A DNA stretch of 64,000 nucleotides from positions 1,240,001 through 1,304,000 of the forward strand of contig JAPEHQ010000003.1 of assembly GCA_027405735.1 (NCBI GenBank), in the 5' to 3' direction. This document shows positions 33,790 to 48,916 of this stretch, one piece after another (positions within the stretch are counted from its first letter, which is position 1; the number at the start of each line of letters is the position of its first letter). Made by a program: the position numbers and the translations under genes. Below the pieces are notes generated by a model. That model saw nothing but the letters and a program-made list of their open reading frames with translations, was not told where the DNA came from and did no database searches. Origin of the DNA: Mucor racemosus. Lineage: Eukaryota; Mucoromycota; Mucoromycetes; Mucorales; Mucoraceae.

Positions 33790-34072
33790 ATTTACATTGA
33801 GTTTTAGTTTAACCTCTCCAATATCATAAACAAAAACATGGCCATCACTGGAGCCTATTGCCGCCTTTTTATCCTCTTTATCCCAAACCAGTTTATTCAA
33901 TGCTTTACCAGAACCAACTTACAGTACTTACAAATAGTTTCTCGGTATTCGCATTCAAATTCCATAAACAAAATTGACTGGTTCCATCTACAGTAGTACC
34001 AAACGTATCATCAGCCCGCCTTATGATAAATGCCGCCAATCTGAAATCATAAACATCCCATTGTCATTGTTA
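33790..34072 (-). pseudogene. Dynein intermediate chain fragment, unit 5
   Basis: Fourth copy of the minus-strand dynein-chain tail. The blade motif is recognisable, but the region equal to FVSTSVSS is frameshifted (plus strand CCAACTTACAGTAC). Confidence 0.68.
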
Positions 34073-34494
34073 TAAGCTACGAAAAGCTTGATTTTAAATA
34101 ATACAGCAATTAAATAAAAAAACAAGATGATACTAATAATAGCATAAGGTGAGTATTTACCATCTAATTAAGTTTGATAAAGTATGTGTTTAAACCCTTC
34201 TAAGAATCCTAAGGCAAACACAACGTCTTGGTCATGTAATTTCTATCCTTCAAAATGTTGCGATTTCCACTAGTTTCAAATCTTATTCTACTTCGTCTAG
34301 ACTTTAAAGTGAATAAACTGTAGTACCGATTCAATACAATTCGATTGATCAAAGCATTATTAATATAAAAAGTAGAACGAAAAGCCGAGTGACTCTACGT
34401 TGTTTTCCTTTACATCTTTTCCATGTTTATTAAATATTGTGATAATTATGTATGTGCGTATAATATGTAAATCTCTATTAATTATAATACAGAA

Positions 34495-36114
<1,620 letters not shown>

Positions 36115-37154
36115 TGTTTAAAGAAGAGAGGGGTGTGATAGATACAGAATAGAAAGAACAATAACCGTAAAAAATTATCCACGAAATTGAATTCAAGGAG
36201 AGCAAATGAAACCACCATGGTGTAACATCTTTATTTGCCGACTACGGACGATTACTAATTTGCCTACAAAGAAGCAAAAGTACTTCATAATTGATAAATG
36301 TTTGTAGATCTGATTTTGTGGGTTGCTAGGTTGAATAATTGCAATTTTGATGATTTCCATGGAGATGAAACATTTCAATGCAGATCAATTATTTCCTCTA
36401 ATTGACAGATTGATTTCATATTGTATGGTGAATCAACCATCATTATATTGTCATTTTCCAAATTTAATTGGTATTTATTCTGAAATCTGGCAGCAACAAT
36501 GGCAATTACATTGTAATATAGGTTTATTGAAAAAAAAAATGCCGAGCCATTTTAATCACAAAAAGCAATTAATTCTGTAAATAAATAATATTTTTAATAT
36601 ATAAGTTCTCGAATATAAAATGCCAAGTGATGTGCCAATGCATACTGATTATAATTGTAAAAAGTAGTTTGATATAAGTAGTTGCATGGTCTGGTAAAAA
36701 CCCTTTAAAGAGGTTGGGTATGGCAAGGAAAGATAGAATAACAGTCAATTGAATTGATATCAATGCCAACTGAATTCAAGTATTGACAAAATATATTGGT
36801 TTTTTTGCTACAGAGTGCAATTGTCATAGCAACGAACCAATTGACCCTGTATTGCAAGCAATTAGATGTGTCGAATAGGAGATGAAAGCATGATTTCTTA
36901 ACGCTCCGAATCCTCATAAAAAAAGGTGATACAGATATACTAAAGAAAAATACACATGTAAATTACCTTTAATTGGATTCAATGCATCCATCCCACAATT
37001 ACAACCAAACGTCATTTTGACCATCAAGTATATAAATATATATATATATTTTTTTTTTGAAACAAAAAGGAGCTTTTACTATTTCTTGTTTTCCTTTTGA
37101 GCTTTCTTCTTTTTTGGTAAATTTCTTTTATTTTGATTATTAATTATTATTATT
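36115..37154. other. Promoter region between divergent kinase and RhoGAP genes
   Basis: AT-rich stretch between start codons of the kinase (minus) and RhoGAP (plus). It holds a plus-strand frame at 36350-36580 beginning MISMEMKHFNADQLFPLIDR and ending NHKKQLIL, followed by AATAAATAA. It has no recognised domain and could be a last exon of a small gene or chance. A TA run precedes the RhoGAP start. Confidence 0.4.
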
Positions 37155-39371
37155 ATGACATTATTCTTACAAGAAACAACAACAGCAGCAGCAGCATCAG
37201 ACTTATTTAACCCTAATAACAGTAACAGAAAAAAGAGAAATAGTAGATCTTTAGATTTAATATCAATTCATCCTACAGCCAAAGTAGCATCAGGGCCTAT
37301 AGCTAGATCAACATCAGCTGTAGAAATTAAGATTTTGACTCAAAATATCGGTAATCAAAGTATGCCAATTCAAAATACCGATGGAGAAGCATCACTTTCG
37401 GCAGTGTTGCCAAATTCATCGTGTGCAAGTCCACCATCTCCATCAACGCCAACATCAAATATAAGTCCAACAAGTGGTAGTTTGTTATTCAATTTTGGTC
37501 TTTCAACAAAATCCTGTTCTTCAAATTCAAGGAAACAAAGTTTTTGTTCTTCAATAATACAAAAGGTTAGTTAGAGTTCAAATTCTGAGACACTCTGCTC
37601 CCTAAAAAAAAACTAAAAATTACTCCCCATTATAGGAGCCTTCAACTGAATTAAACAACACCAGCAGTAGATCAAGAAGAGGATCACATTTTTCGGCATT
37701 TTCAAGTTTTACAAGAACGAGCAAATCTTCCGCAAGTGGTACTAATCCATTGAAAAATTTGGTTTCACGATCTACAGGAAGTTCTTCTCCTGCAGATAGC
37801 AGCTGGAGTAGACGATATTCTGTCAGTGCGCCATTGAATAATCCAGGTTAGTTAGTTTATATATATATGTGTGTGTGTGTGTGTGTAGAGTGGAGTATAT
37901 CTGTAATTAACTTAGAATTATACATGTAGATGCTGCTGTAGCAATGCATCCGTTAAATCAAGTTGGATGTGATAGTACGCTTCCAGTAAAACCAATATTA
38001 CCGATGGGCTTACAACAAGAAATCAATCGATTCGCAATTAACGGTTTTGCAAAGAAATACTTTTCAACCCACAAAAGAGGTTTATTCAGAAGAAAAGTCC
38101 CCATGACAGAAATGTTGAAATGGACAAAAGAATCAATCAAACAACCTTTGATCATGATGAATAAAGACTTGTATAAAGATGCTTATAAATGCTTCAAAAT
38201 GATACAAATGATCATGGGAGATAGACCTCGACCCCGTTATACCAACGATATTGAAGATATTCAAGCCATACTTACTTGTGGTATTACGAAAGGACAAATG
38301 AGAGATGAAATTTACGTTCAAACATGTAAACAGCTTCACGACAATCCAAGTGGTGAAAGTATTCGTAAGGGCTGGGAAATCTTGTGTATCATTAGTGTTA
38401 CTTTTCCTCCCTCTAAGAATTTGGAAGCTTATCTAACTGATTTTGTGAAACAAAATCATCATATCCAAGAGAATCATGTTGATATCATGAGCCAACATGT
38501 ATCTACAAAACTGAAACGGGTTTGTATTCGTGGTGCAAAGGGAAAAGTATTGACAAGTGCAGAAATCAACCGTGCAAAGGTAATTTCAATTTGATAAAAT
38601 GATCAATTACTTGCATTGTTAATACATATTTCAGGAAGCACCGTTCAAACCTTCAGTATTTGGTGAATCCCTAAGTTTTATCATGGAATTACAACAAAGT
38701 ATTGACCCTACATTAAAGATACCTCAAATTGTACCATTTTTGGCTAATGCAGTTCGTCAAACAAATGGTCAACAATCAGAAGGTATCTTTAGGGTTCCTG
38801 GCGACGCTGATGCCGTAACTGATTTGGTAATATATATATATATATATATATACATCCGTATATTTAGTACGGATCAATTTCTAAACAATATTTCTAATAG
38901 CGTGTTCGTATTGAAAATGGCAACTACGATGCATCAGGCATCACAGATCCCAACGTACCTGCTTCATTATTCAAATATTGGTTGCGAGATTTAGCAGAAC
39001 CCATTATTACCTCTGAAGATTACGATGATTGTATTCGTTATGCAGAAACACCAGAAAAAGCCATTGCAATTATTAACAGATTACCAGACACCAACAGACG
39101 AATTGCATTATTTACAATTAGTTTCTTACAGGAATTCACAGATCCTGCATTAATCAAACATACACTAATGAATGTGAACAATTTAGCAATGGTATTTGCT
39201 CCTAATTTCTTGCGTTGTCCATCAGAAAGTTTGACAACAGTATTTGAAAACTCTAAATACGAACAAGCGTTTTTGAGAACGTTGATCAATGAAATGACAA
39301 TTGATTCAGAAGCTTGTGCTTATAATCAAGACGATACAATGGCAATTGGTCTTTATTCTAACAATCAATAA
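37155..39371 (+). CDS. MyTH4-RhoGAP protein
   Basis: Five exons (37155-37565, 37636-37846, 37930-38579, 38635-38826, 38901-39371) encode 644 residues. Residues 1-220 are Ser/Asn/Thr-rich and look disordered. A MyTH4 domain covers about 245-405 (KDAYKCFKMIQMIMGDRPRP, GQMRDEIYVQTCKQL). The C-terminal RhoGAP domain runs about 430-620 and has the arginine finger in EGIFRVPG (about R477), plus FKYWLRDLAEP and MVFAPNFLR. It should stimulate GTP hydrolysis by a Rho-family GTPase at the cell cortex or on microtubules; the MyTH4-RhoGAP pairing is known from proteins such as animal ARHGAP39. The intron before the last exon contains a TA repeat. Partner GTPase unknown. Confidence 0.9.
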
Positions 39372-39633
39372 TTTATATAATAATATACCTCCCTTCTTTT
39401 CTTTTTATTTATTAATTAAATAACGTTATATACATATCATAAGAATGTTCCTGAATTTGTTCATTGTATTGCCCGTATTGAGGTGATACAAATATACAGT
39501 GTGTATCAGTAAAAAGAATACCTCTATCTTATCAAAAAGTATTCTTTATCTTGTGTACAAAAATCACTATTCAAATCAATTATAATGAGATATTTCCCAT
39601 TAATACTATTCTTGTTTGCTCTTTTTTAAATTG

Positions 39634-41342
39634 ATGTTTAATTCATTATTATCAAAATTTACACCACAAACTGTCATTAGTGCTTCAATTGCAGCATTGA
39701 CTGGATTAAACGTGGGATGGCATATTAGTAAGATACATAGTACAATAAAATCATTTTATACTGACAAATTTCGTTTTCTCCCTTTCCAAGGTGTACCTAA
39801 TATGCCTCAAAATGTAATTACAAAATGTACTGATGGAAATTGGAGTCCTAATCAATTGCCTGCTTGTTTACCCATGTCTGATTCAGTGTGGTAAGTAATA
39901 TCTAATGTGATCAATAGCAACACAATATCAACTTTTAAATAAACATTAGGGGGACCACGATTGGTGCTTATGCGTTAGGCGGATTAGTTGGTAGCTTGGC
40001 AAGTAGATATCTTAATGATCGTTTTGGTAGAAAAACAAACATTATAATTGCTGGATTCTGGATGATTTTTGGTGGCATGCTTTCTGCATTATCTATCAAT
40101 ACACCCATGGTAATTATCAAGTATCATACAAAAATTCAAATTATAGCACGCTAAACTCTTTGCATCTCGTTACAAAATGGCAAATTTACAAGTATGCGAT
40201 AGGTCGAGTATTAGTTGGTATCTCTGCTGGTTCCAGTGGATCTTGTGTAGGTATTTATGTATCAGAAATTGCAACTACAGAAACTCGTGGTGCTCTTGGA
40301 TGTCTTTATGAACTCTTTTTAAACACGGGGATCTTATTAACACAAGTAGCTGGTTTATATATGAGCTATGTACCTGTTTGGCGTTATCTTTGGGCTATAC
40401 CTAGCATATTAACAGCAATTCAAATTGTTTGCCTCTACTTTTTCTGTGAAGAATCGCCTAGATATTTGGTTTCTGTTGGTCAATCAGAGTTGGCCAAGGC
40501 AGCTCTGTATAGGCTACGAGGCAGAGATAGTGAGGTTGAATGGAGTGAATTGGAAACGTCTATTTTAACACATTCAAGCAATGCAGCAGCATTTTCCTTA
40601 AAAGATTTGTTGTTTAAAGATGAAAAAATTAGAAACATGACACTAGTGGTTTGTGTGATTCAAATGTACAATCAAATTGGTGGTGTCGGTCCAATGTCAA
40701 TCTATAGCGTGGGCTTTTTGACTACAGTATTTCAAGGTAATACAATGACAGCTACTACAGTTACATTGGCTAGTTCTGCTGGTGCTGTTGTTGCTACTTT
40801 TATTGCTGTGATATATATGCATCGAATTGGTCGTAAGGGTTTCATGTTGATTTCTACAATGGGCATGACAATTTCTTCAATGTTTCTCGTCATTGGCTCA
40901 GCTTCGCCAAATGCAGTTGACCTTGCACCATTATCTATTACCGCATGTAAGAGATTGCATTTATAGCCACTTATTTTCATAGTCCTAACGTTATTTCTAT
41001 GTGCAAATAGCTGTTTTGTTTGTTTTTACCTATAGTATGGGATGTGGAGTTGTTCCCTGGATGATTGCTCCTGAATTGCTACCTCTTGCTGCTTTACCGT
41101 CAGGTTCGGCACTTGCTAATGCGTGCAATTGGTTGATCAATTTTGTTGTTAATACAGTTTGGCCACCTATGAATACAGGTTTAGGGAATTATAGTTTTGT
41201 AGTATTTGCTGTTATCAATTTCTTGGGTATGCTGTTTATTTGGTTCTGTATGCCTGAAACAACAGGTAAAGATTTAGATACTCTGACGGATGTTGAACAA
41301 CCTAATATCAAGGAAGATGATGATTTACAATCAATTAATTAA
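39634..41342 (+). CDS. MFS sugar transporter
   Basis: Five exons (39634-39727, 39791-39890, 39950-40109, 40193-40946, 41011-41342) encode 479 residues with about 12 membrane segments. Sugar-porter signatures: NDRFGRKT between segments 2 and 3, AIGRVLVGISAG, EESPRYLVSVGQ, HRIGRKG, and MPETTGKDLDTL at the end. The first intron (39728-39790) can also be read through in frame, but removing it gives LNVGWHISVPNMPQNVI, which matches the family much better. This is a GLUT-like facilitator or proton symporter of the plasma or vacuolar membrane; the substrate cannot be told. Confidence 0.88.
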
Positions 41343-43095
41343 TAAATAAATGAGAACATTCAAATCATTTTCTGTTATTTATATACATCTATAACTACAT
41401 CTCTGTCATAATTTTACGATACATACTGTTAAATGTGCGGAAAGTCATGCTTCTCTCACTTTTATGCAATAATTTGCTGTAAATCTGGGTTTTAACAATC
41501 ACTTTGTTTGAGTAACATAAGCATCCATAAACGATATAAAATTAACGAAGATCCACAAAACAAAAAATACATGCATGTTCTTTTCAAATATATCAATCAT
41601 TGGAAAGTGCCATATTGAGTTTTATCAATTATGTTTTTGAGCAGAAATCATTTGAACCTATAAAATTGACATAAAGAACTAAAAACAAGGGAAATATTTA
41701 GAGTTCAACGCCTTTGCGAGCTTCAAACTTATTGGAAACAATTTCTACCATGAAAAGAAATCGTTTCTAATTAGTATGTGCAGTTAATTCAGTTTTTTTT
41801 TCTCATCAAAAACATCTCATTTTATCCTTATATTTGTAGGCAAATTTTGGATGAGATCATAAAGTTCGATTTTTCGCCTTGAAAACGGGGTTTTCGATAG
41901 GCATTTTCTAAGCTCAAAACAGCTCAATTTTTTTGAGGAAGCACATAAAACTGTTTAATTTAAATTTGCATATTCATAAAATTGACTTTTTTGCAAAAGA
42001 TTGATTTTCATTTTTTCCCAATTTACGAGACATTTTTGGCGTAAAAATAATTTGAAAGCATTAAAATCAGATTCTTCGCCAAATTCTGTGTCAATATCAC
42101 TTAATAAACAATAACGGCATACTATGTAATTTGTTCCGTAATTATGCGAAACATATTTTTTGGATCAGTTTTGGATCCACATCGAGGTTGAGGATTGTAA
42201 ATAATGTAATCTCCGCTACCTTCATTTAAGCCTTTACAATGTGCAAAATGTATCCGATGATACATATAAATAAATAACTACTTTTGGCTTTCAATTAACT
42301 TTATTTTTTTAAGTGGTTATTGACTTTTTGAAGAAGTTCGAACCCTACAACCATCATTTTGTGACAGAAACTATCGTATTTTTATAAGGTTCAACTTGAT
42401 TACGATATAACGATACTGTGATTCTCCGACGAAAGCCTTTTTTGTTGCCTATCTGCTCCTTTTCAAGGCCTTGTAAATTCCAATATTCTTATTTTACAAA
42501 AACATAATATATAGTTCATTAAAAACAACAATTTCTGTATTTTTTCGATGAAGGTTGTTTAAAATCATTAATTTAAAACTCATTGAAGCTCATTGAACAA
42601 AATTCAGGTACAAGTACTACCCTTTTTCGTTTGTCAAACAACGAGTATAATCTAGTGTTTGTAATTGTTTGATAATAAAGACGAGAGATTTTTTACTTTT
42701 ATATAAAGGCTAAAAGATATCATAATGCAGAAACAAATTTTTATGCCAATCGATAAACAGGATCCTGTACCTGAATGTTAATGCATCAGATCAAATCTAG
42801 ACTCACTCTATGATTCGTACAATCGCAAACAAGATATTATGATATAAAAAGCATGATATATTATACATTATTGTGTGACACCATTACCTAACTTATACAC
42901 TATACTATGTGGAGTAAATTAAGCTACGTGACCCTTGAGGTTTGTCTTTCTATATGAAGCAATTTTACGGTTATGCGATTTGATTTGCTCAAAATACACA
43001 CACACACACACACACACCTTAAAAAGCTTTATTTTCACATTCTTATTTCTTTTCAATTCATTTACCCAACAATAATAAAACAAAAAAAAAACAAT
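41343..43095. other. Intergenic, AT-rich, no gene seen
   Basis: About 1.75 kb without a supported gene. The first part resembles, in style only, other AT-rich gaps with phrases such as GAAAACGGGGTTTTCG. A CA repeat (about 42998-43017) and an A run lie just upstream of the GATA-factor start and belong to its 5' leader or promoter. Confidence 0.5.
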
Positions 43096-44782
43096 ATGGA
43101 TAGAATCATTTTATCAGGCGAAAACGTAACTCCAACGACACCACCATCCATAGCAGCTTCTACATTATTATCTGATTCGTTATTTCCTCCAAGAAAACCA
43201 TCGATTATTGAAGATGAAGAAGAATCCGAAATAACGGATAATAAATCAAAAACTGACCCATTAGCGACTCAAGTATGGAGATTATATACAAAAGCAAAAG
43301 ATACATTACCAAATGGTTCTCGATTAGAGAATTTAACATGGAGAATGATGGCTATGACATTGAATAAGAAAAGAGCAGCAGAACAGCAACAACAAGAGAA
43401 TGCTGAAACTACAATGCCGACTATGACTGAATCTTCGTCTTCTTCACCCCCTGCGCCAGATGATACAGTTGGACTCCTATCGTCATCTGCTCCACCTTAT
43501 TCTATGGATTTTGCAATGGAAACTTACTACAATAATGAGCAATTGCAGAAACCTCAACCACAGCAAATTCATCAGCAACAACAACATCAACAAAATCAAT
43601 GGAGTGGAAATGTACTGATTCATGGATCCTCTCGTGTATCATCACCACCTGCAATATACGAAAAGGTAAGATATAATGTATATTTAGATGCACAGAGGAT
43701 AAATTAAATTAACATTATGTAAAATAGTCGGTTGCTTATGAATCACCTTATATACCTCATATCACAAACAATAGCATAACTATACCTGTAGATGAAGAAA
43801 AAGACGATGAAGACATGGATATGCCTACAATAAATGCAGGAGCATTGAGTTTTGAAGACATGTTGACAATGTATTATCATGATAAATCACCAAATAACAA
43901 TAATAACAATGTCAATAATATAACGCCATCAACATCACCACTACAACAAGCACAAAATTACTATGGTAACCAATATTTATTTTATATATGAATCCAAATA
44001 TACTATATAATATATATATACTCACGTAATTTTTTTCCCAGCAGCTTCAATTTCATCGGGAGATTCCGCCGTTGGTCACACTGCTGCAACAATACAAACA
44101 ACAATAATAACGCCTACATCAACTCCTTCTCCACCTTCAAACAAACAACACCAACAGCAACCACTAAAAAAAGACAATATATCATCCACAGCCAATACAC
44201 AATGTACAAATTGTAATACAACCACAACACCTCTATGGCGAAGAAATCCAGAAGGAAAACCACTTTGTAATGCATGTGGTTTGTTCCTGAAATTGCATGG
44301 TGTAGTTAGACCATTGAGTTTGAAAACCGATGTGATCAAGAAGAGAAATAGAAATAATGGCAACAATAACCCATCGACCACAATAACGAATACTGCTTCA
44401 GCCAATAATATAGATTATAAAATCCATAAAAATACTAATAATATGGGCAGAGGAGCGGGTTCGGAAGTGGTAGAAACGAGTGGAGGTGGTTCTGGTGGAA
44501 GACCAATTATGTTTTGGGGAGGTGTTGGTACTGGTGGAAGAGGAGGTCCAGCAGGAAATCAAGCATTGAATAAAAGACAGAGAAGGCATTCATTGAGTGA
44601 AGAAAGTAAAAAATCAGTGGTAGAAAATGTAGAAAATAAATCTGAATGCAGTAAAAATCTAAATATCAAGATAAAACCAGAAGCAGCAATGGTTATATCA
44701 GGTTCATTGCCAAATCAACAATCTCCTCCTAAAGGTGATGGTAGTAGTAGCAACGGTGGTCTTCGGCAAGTATTACTCTCAA

Positions 44783-44813
<31 letters not shown>

Positions 44814-45026
44814 GCAGCAAAGACATGGATCTTTCAATGGGTTTAGTACTAGTAACAATAGTTCAGCATATTCTGCAGCGTCAAATGCACCAAAAGGGGT
44901 CCGCACTATTTTACCAAATAATAACAATACCAAGCCAGCATCTGTTCAATATGGTGCTTCTGCACCAAGTGTCAATTGGATGGGATTAATGGCAAAACAA
45001 CAGCAACAACAGGAGCAACTGTTATT

Positions 45027-45065
<39 letters not shown>

Positions 45066-45282
45066 GCAACAATTATTCTCAAATCCGCAATTTACTATAT
45101 TAAATAAAAACAACATGGCAAACACAAATACTATGAATGCCGCACAAGCATTTCCATTACTCACAAATGATCAATTACAACAATTAATTATGCTTCAACA
45201 AGCAGCAACGGCAGCAACAGCTGTAACTACTGGTAATAGTAGTGATAATAAATCGTCTGCTATGGACCAAGACCAAGAGTAA
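43096..45282 (+). CDS. GATA transcription factor, AreA/NIT2-like
   Basis: Three exons (43096-43665, 43728-43965, 44042-45282) encode about 682 residues. The N-terminus has the fungal AreA-associated block [28 protein letters not shown] (about 55-85). The single GATA finger is class IVa, CX2CX17CX2C ([33 protein letters not shown]), about residues 323-350. The C-terminal half is rich in Asn, Ser and Gln, with two long poly-Q runs. These features fit the global nitrogen-repression regulator family (AreA, NIT2, Gln3/Gaf1). Intron 2 ends CCCAGCAG, two acceptors 3 bp apart, so isoforms differing by one alanine are possible. Start: the first ATG after an A run. Confidence 0.9.
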
Positions 45283-45831
45283 TGTAATCAATCTAGCTTT
45301 TTTTGTAAATATTTTTTTTTCAATGCAATTATACCAACATTATATAAACAATTAATAAAATTTGAAAAATATCTAATGAAAATCATGGTTATCGGTTGTA
45401 TGTTGAGTACATCAGGAGCAATATTATATATATTACACCTGTTTGTTAATCATTTGAATCAGATGTGTGTAATATAGGAGAATAGTGGTGGAAGGGCGGA
45501 GGGGGGGGGGCTTATCCTCATCTTCGCTGCTAGGAGACAAATAAAGCAATAAATCTAATGTATAATTTAAAGGGAAAAACGATTTACACTACTGCATGCG
45601 TTTGTTGAGTTATAGCATGGTTTTTCAATAATGTTTTAAACCAATCCTAAGCCAAGGCTATTTTTAAACAGAGATCTAAATCTTTTAATAGTGCAGGCTA
45701 TTCCGAGGATGCACGTTTAAAAATATCATTGATAATTTATCTTTTCCGCGGTGAAAAACATCATATAAATACAAGATAAAATGTTGATTAGAAAAAAAAA
45801 AAGGACAATATCCTATATTAATTAATTATCA
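45283..45831. other. Intergenic, GATA factor to GNA1
   Basis: Holds the 3' end of the GATA gene (AATAAAATTTG, about 45355), a G run near 45503, and the GNA1 promoter. No extra gene. Confidence 0.6.
45764..45771 (+). promoter_or_regulatory. TATA box of the GNA1-like gene
   Basis: TATAAATA, 61 bp upstream of the GNA1-like start codon; the only good TATA match in this promoter. The start site is inferred, not seen. Confidence 0.5.
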
Positions 45832-46532
45832 ATGTCTGCTTTCACATCAACTGAATTACCTTACTTTGAAGACGCTTTGTTCGAAGACAAATACCTTTCT
45901 CCTGAAGTTCAATCCAATTTACATGAAGGTTACAAATTATATCCTCTCAGAGCCAATGATTTCGATAGAGGCTACCTTGAAGTTTTGTCTGTGCTCACTG
46001 AAGTAGGATCTCACACTATTGATACTTGGAATAGTCAATTCCAATTCATGAAGAAGCACAACGATACTTGTAAGTTTTGTTTGGTATATTTAATGCCTAA
46101 TGACTAACAAAATCACATATAGATTTTACCATTACAATCACTGATGAACAAACCAATCGCATTGCAGCTACTGGTACTATTTTGATTGAGCATAAATTTG
46201 TACACAAAAATGGTCTCGTGGGACATATTGAAGATATTGCTGTAGACTCTTCTCATCAAGGAAAAAAGTTGGGTTTACGAGTCATTGAAGCATTAAAGTA
46301 CATTGGTCAAATGACCGGTTGTTATAAAGGTAAAAACGACACTATTATTCCAAGCAAACATCAAAAATCTAATCTTCCCTGTTTATTATTAGTTATTTTG
46401 GATTGCGCTGTCAAAAACATTCCCTTTTACGAAAAATGTGGTTTCGTTCCAAAGGAAAGTCAAATGGCTTGGTACATTCCTTCTCCTTCTGCTGCTGCCA
46501 CCTGTTCTCAACAAGAAAAATCACATTTATAA
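45832..46532 (+). CDS. GNA1: Glucosamine-6-phosphate N-acetyltransferase
   Basis: Three exons (45832-46069, 46123-46329, 46393-46532) encode 194 residues. The GNAT fold shows FTITITDEQTNRIAATGTIL, IEHKFVHKNGLVGHIEDIAV, the acetyl-CoA loop SSHQGKKLGLRVIEAL, TGCYKVILDC (completed across intron 2) and NIPFYEKCGF. These match GNA1, which acetylates glucosamine-6-phosphate with acetyl-CoA in the cytosol on the way to UDP-GlcNAc, needed for chitin, glycoproteins and GPI anchors. Length is normal, with a short Ala/Ser/Gln tail beyond the family end. The start is preceded by a TATA box and an A run. Confidence 0.93.
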
Positions 46533-48916
46533 TTTATTACAAGACATGATACATTTTATAATTATACCCTTTTTTCCGCCTATAAATATATATACAACTG
46601 CATATAAAGCGAATAATAATAAAAAATAATTAAATCATTAAAGTTTATCGGGTTTTCTCCTTTTTGGTGTTCTAAACAGATGTGATAAAATGACATGAAA
46701 TTACTTGTCTAATCTACAAACTTGATCATTTAAAAACCCATGAAGTTCCCGTTGCACTAATGTAAGTTTAACATCAATACTGACCACAGTTTGTGATATA
46801 GTTGGTGTATACATTGGAAACTGATTGTATATGATTTGTGATCCTTGATGGAACAAAGTATATATATATATAAGCAAATGACTGGCTCTTTGATTACCTT
46901 AATATCGGTGCACATCTTATAAATTAAATAACATTTGAAATCACTGCCAAAACTGGCTATCTATACATATGATTAGCAATTAATTTGCAATTTAACTAAA
47001 GGTGAAAGGGCTCCAGTTTTGTAATAACCCAAGTCAGAAGCTACACTGAAAATGATACTGCTATGTTTTAGTTGTACCGGATGGGTTCACCTTGGTATCT
47101 TTACTTTTGGGGGTATATAAGTTCGGTAACGGGAATGTCGCTAGGTCTACTTACTAATGATAATGCTGATATATACATTAAATAATAATTGGATGTAGAC
47201 GACATGCTATGCTGAAATATTGTATGTACTAGAGTAGCCTTTGTCATCGAATTTACTCGTTTAGAAACATTTTCTAATAAAGAATTACGTTCCTTACTTT
47301 TTAATTATTTTTCTTTCTATTCAAGCAATAAAAAAATATAATGTATATATTATATTAGTTTTATAAAGTTATTGTTTTGTTACTATTTATTATTAACTAC
47401 TCGTTTGACTTGCTGGTGATACTTTCGGAAAAGGTTACATACCAAAAATTCAATTTTCATAGTTTTCAATCTTCAAAATCATCGAAGCGCGCCATTTTTT
47501 CTACAACCAATCTCTTACTAAACATTTTTTAGGATAATACCTTAGACAGTGCTAAACAGATACAAACTATGCTATCTATCCCTAAATTTATTTTATATCT
47601 CACGAAAAACTCAAAAACGCGTAAAATTCACTGCTTTTTCCTTGAAAACTGGGTCTCATTTTTCATCCCTGCTCTATTTTTTGTTTTCACTAAACAATAC
47701 CAAGATGAAATTATATGCCAATGTACCAGAGATGCTCAGCTTTAATCCAAAAACAAGTATCCAGAAATATCCTATTTTTTACAGGTGGTATTAATTTTTC
47801 AATGCTAATGTTTCAGATTCTTTACGCGTATTTTACTACCAAAAGATTGAAAACTTTGAGACATCATATCTCTAGAAAAAACTAAGCTATACTAACACTT
47901 TTTAATAATAAAACTTACTTGTTTTAAAGTGTTCTATAACGTATTTGAATACAAAAAAATTCTGAGCACTTTTATTTTTTTTTCATTTTTTTGGGCATTT
48001 CTATAGTAGGTTTCAAAATATTGGTTAAATTGAGCAACATTTTTTTTGCATTCATGTCATTAAGCTCGTTAAGCTCTCTTAGATCCAATTTAGTTTTTTT
48101 AAAAATATTGATATTTCGTGGAGATATCCTCGAAAATGTGTACAAAGAGATACTCTCATTTCTAACCTCAATTTTCCCCTTGTATACTCTCATCCCAAAT
48201 TCTGAATTTCAAAAAAAAATTGGATAAAAATCTCGTTTTCTCTACGAAAAATACAGCTAAAAGGTTAAATAATAGCTCGATCGATAGATAAGATTGATAT
48301 GCATTATCTCCATTATTTAAATTTTAAGTATGCTTATAAAAAGTGTCCTGTATCTTTAAAAAACCTCCAAAATTACAATTACATTTTACGCAACATTTAA
48401 TGCGAAACATTAGTTTAAATTTTATTTAGATAGATGCAGAATCCAAAACTATACAAAAACTATTTAATTCGCTAGGTCGATTTACTTTGTAGTTAATGAG
48501 CATTTAAACAATTTTGTTTTTCGAATCATTTTTCGATCTTTTTGTCATCTAATCGATTTTGAAACTCAGTTATCGTAGGTTTAGGCTGTAATATGGACTA
48601 TTATTAAGATTATTTCGACGAAAAAGCATTATTTTTTGCTGAAACAGAAAATGTAGAATAGTTTCTAATTGAATCTATCTTGTGAAAACATAAATCTGCT
48701 ATCTCAAGCCTGGGATTTAAATTTTACAATCGATTATAGGTCAATTTTAGGTTTAATAAACTTATATCATCCTATTATTCTGGTATTGATCCTCTTATTT
48801 TAGGAGAGATATCCATAACCATAGAGGGAAGGTGCTTTGTAATTTAAATTTGATAGAAATCGGCTCAATATTAGGCGAAAAAATTGGAAACCTTTCTAAA
48901 ATCATCGCATAATTAT
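46533..48916. other. Intergenic, AT-rich with dispersed repeat
   Basis: Nearly 2.4 kb without a supported gene. Contains the family 2 repeat at 47450-47845, listed separately, and otherwise T-rich and A-rich sequence with only short unconvincing frames. Confidence 0.5.
47450..47845. repeat. Dispersed repeat family 2, copy B
   Basis: Aligns in order with 18790-19196 (CTTCAAAATC, CCTAAATTTATTTTATATCT, AAATTCACTGCTTTTTC, GCTAATGTTTCAGATT). I estimate roughly three quarters identity by eye. No terminal structure or gene. Confidence 0.6.

Larger units (their letters stand above)
31307..34272. repeat. Repeat unit 5 (truncated)
   Basis: Follows unit 4 directly. It ends at the point equal to about 3232 of unit 1, within GTTGCGATTTCCAC, where single-copy sequence begins. 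It lacks everything after the dynein fragment region. Confidence 0.82.

Noticed and set aside
44076..45164. Cys- and Val-rich minus-strand frames
   Set aside because: They are antisense to the GATA regulator; the poly-Cys comes from CAG/CAA repeats.
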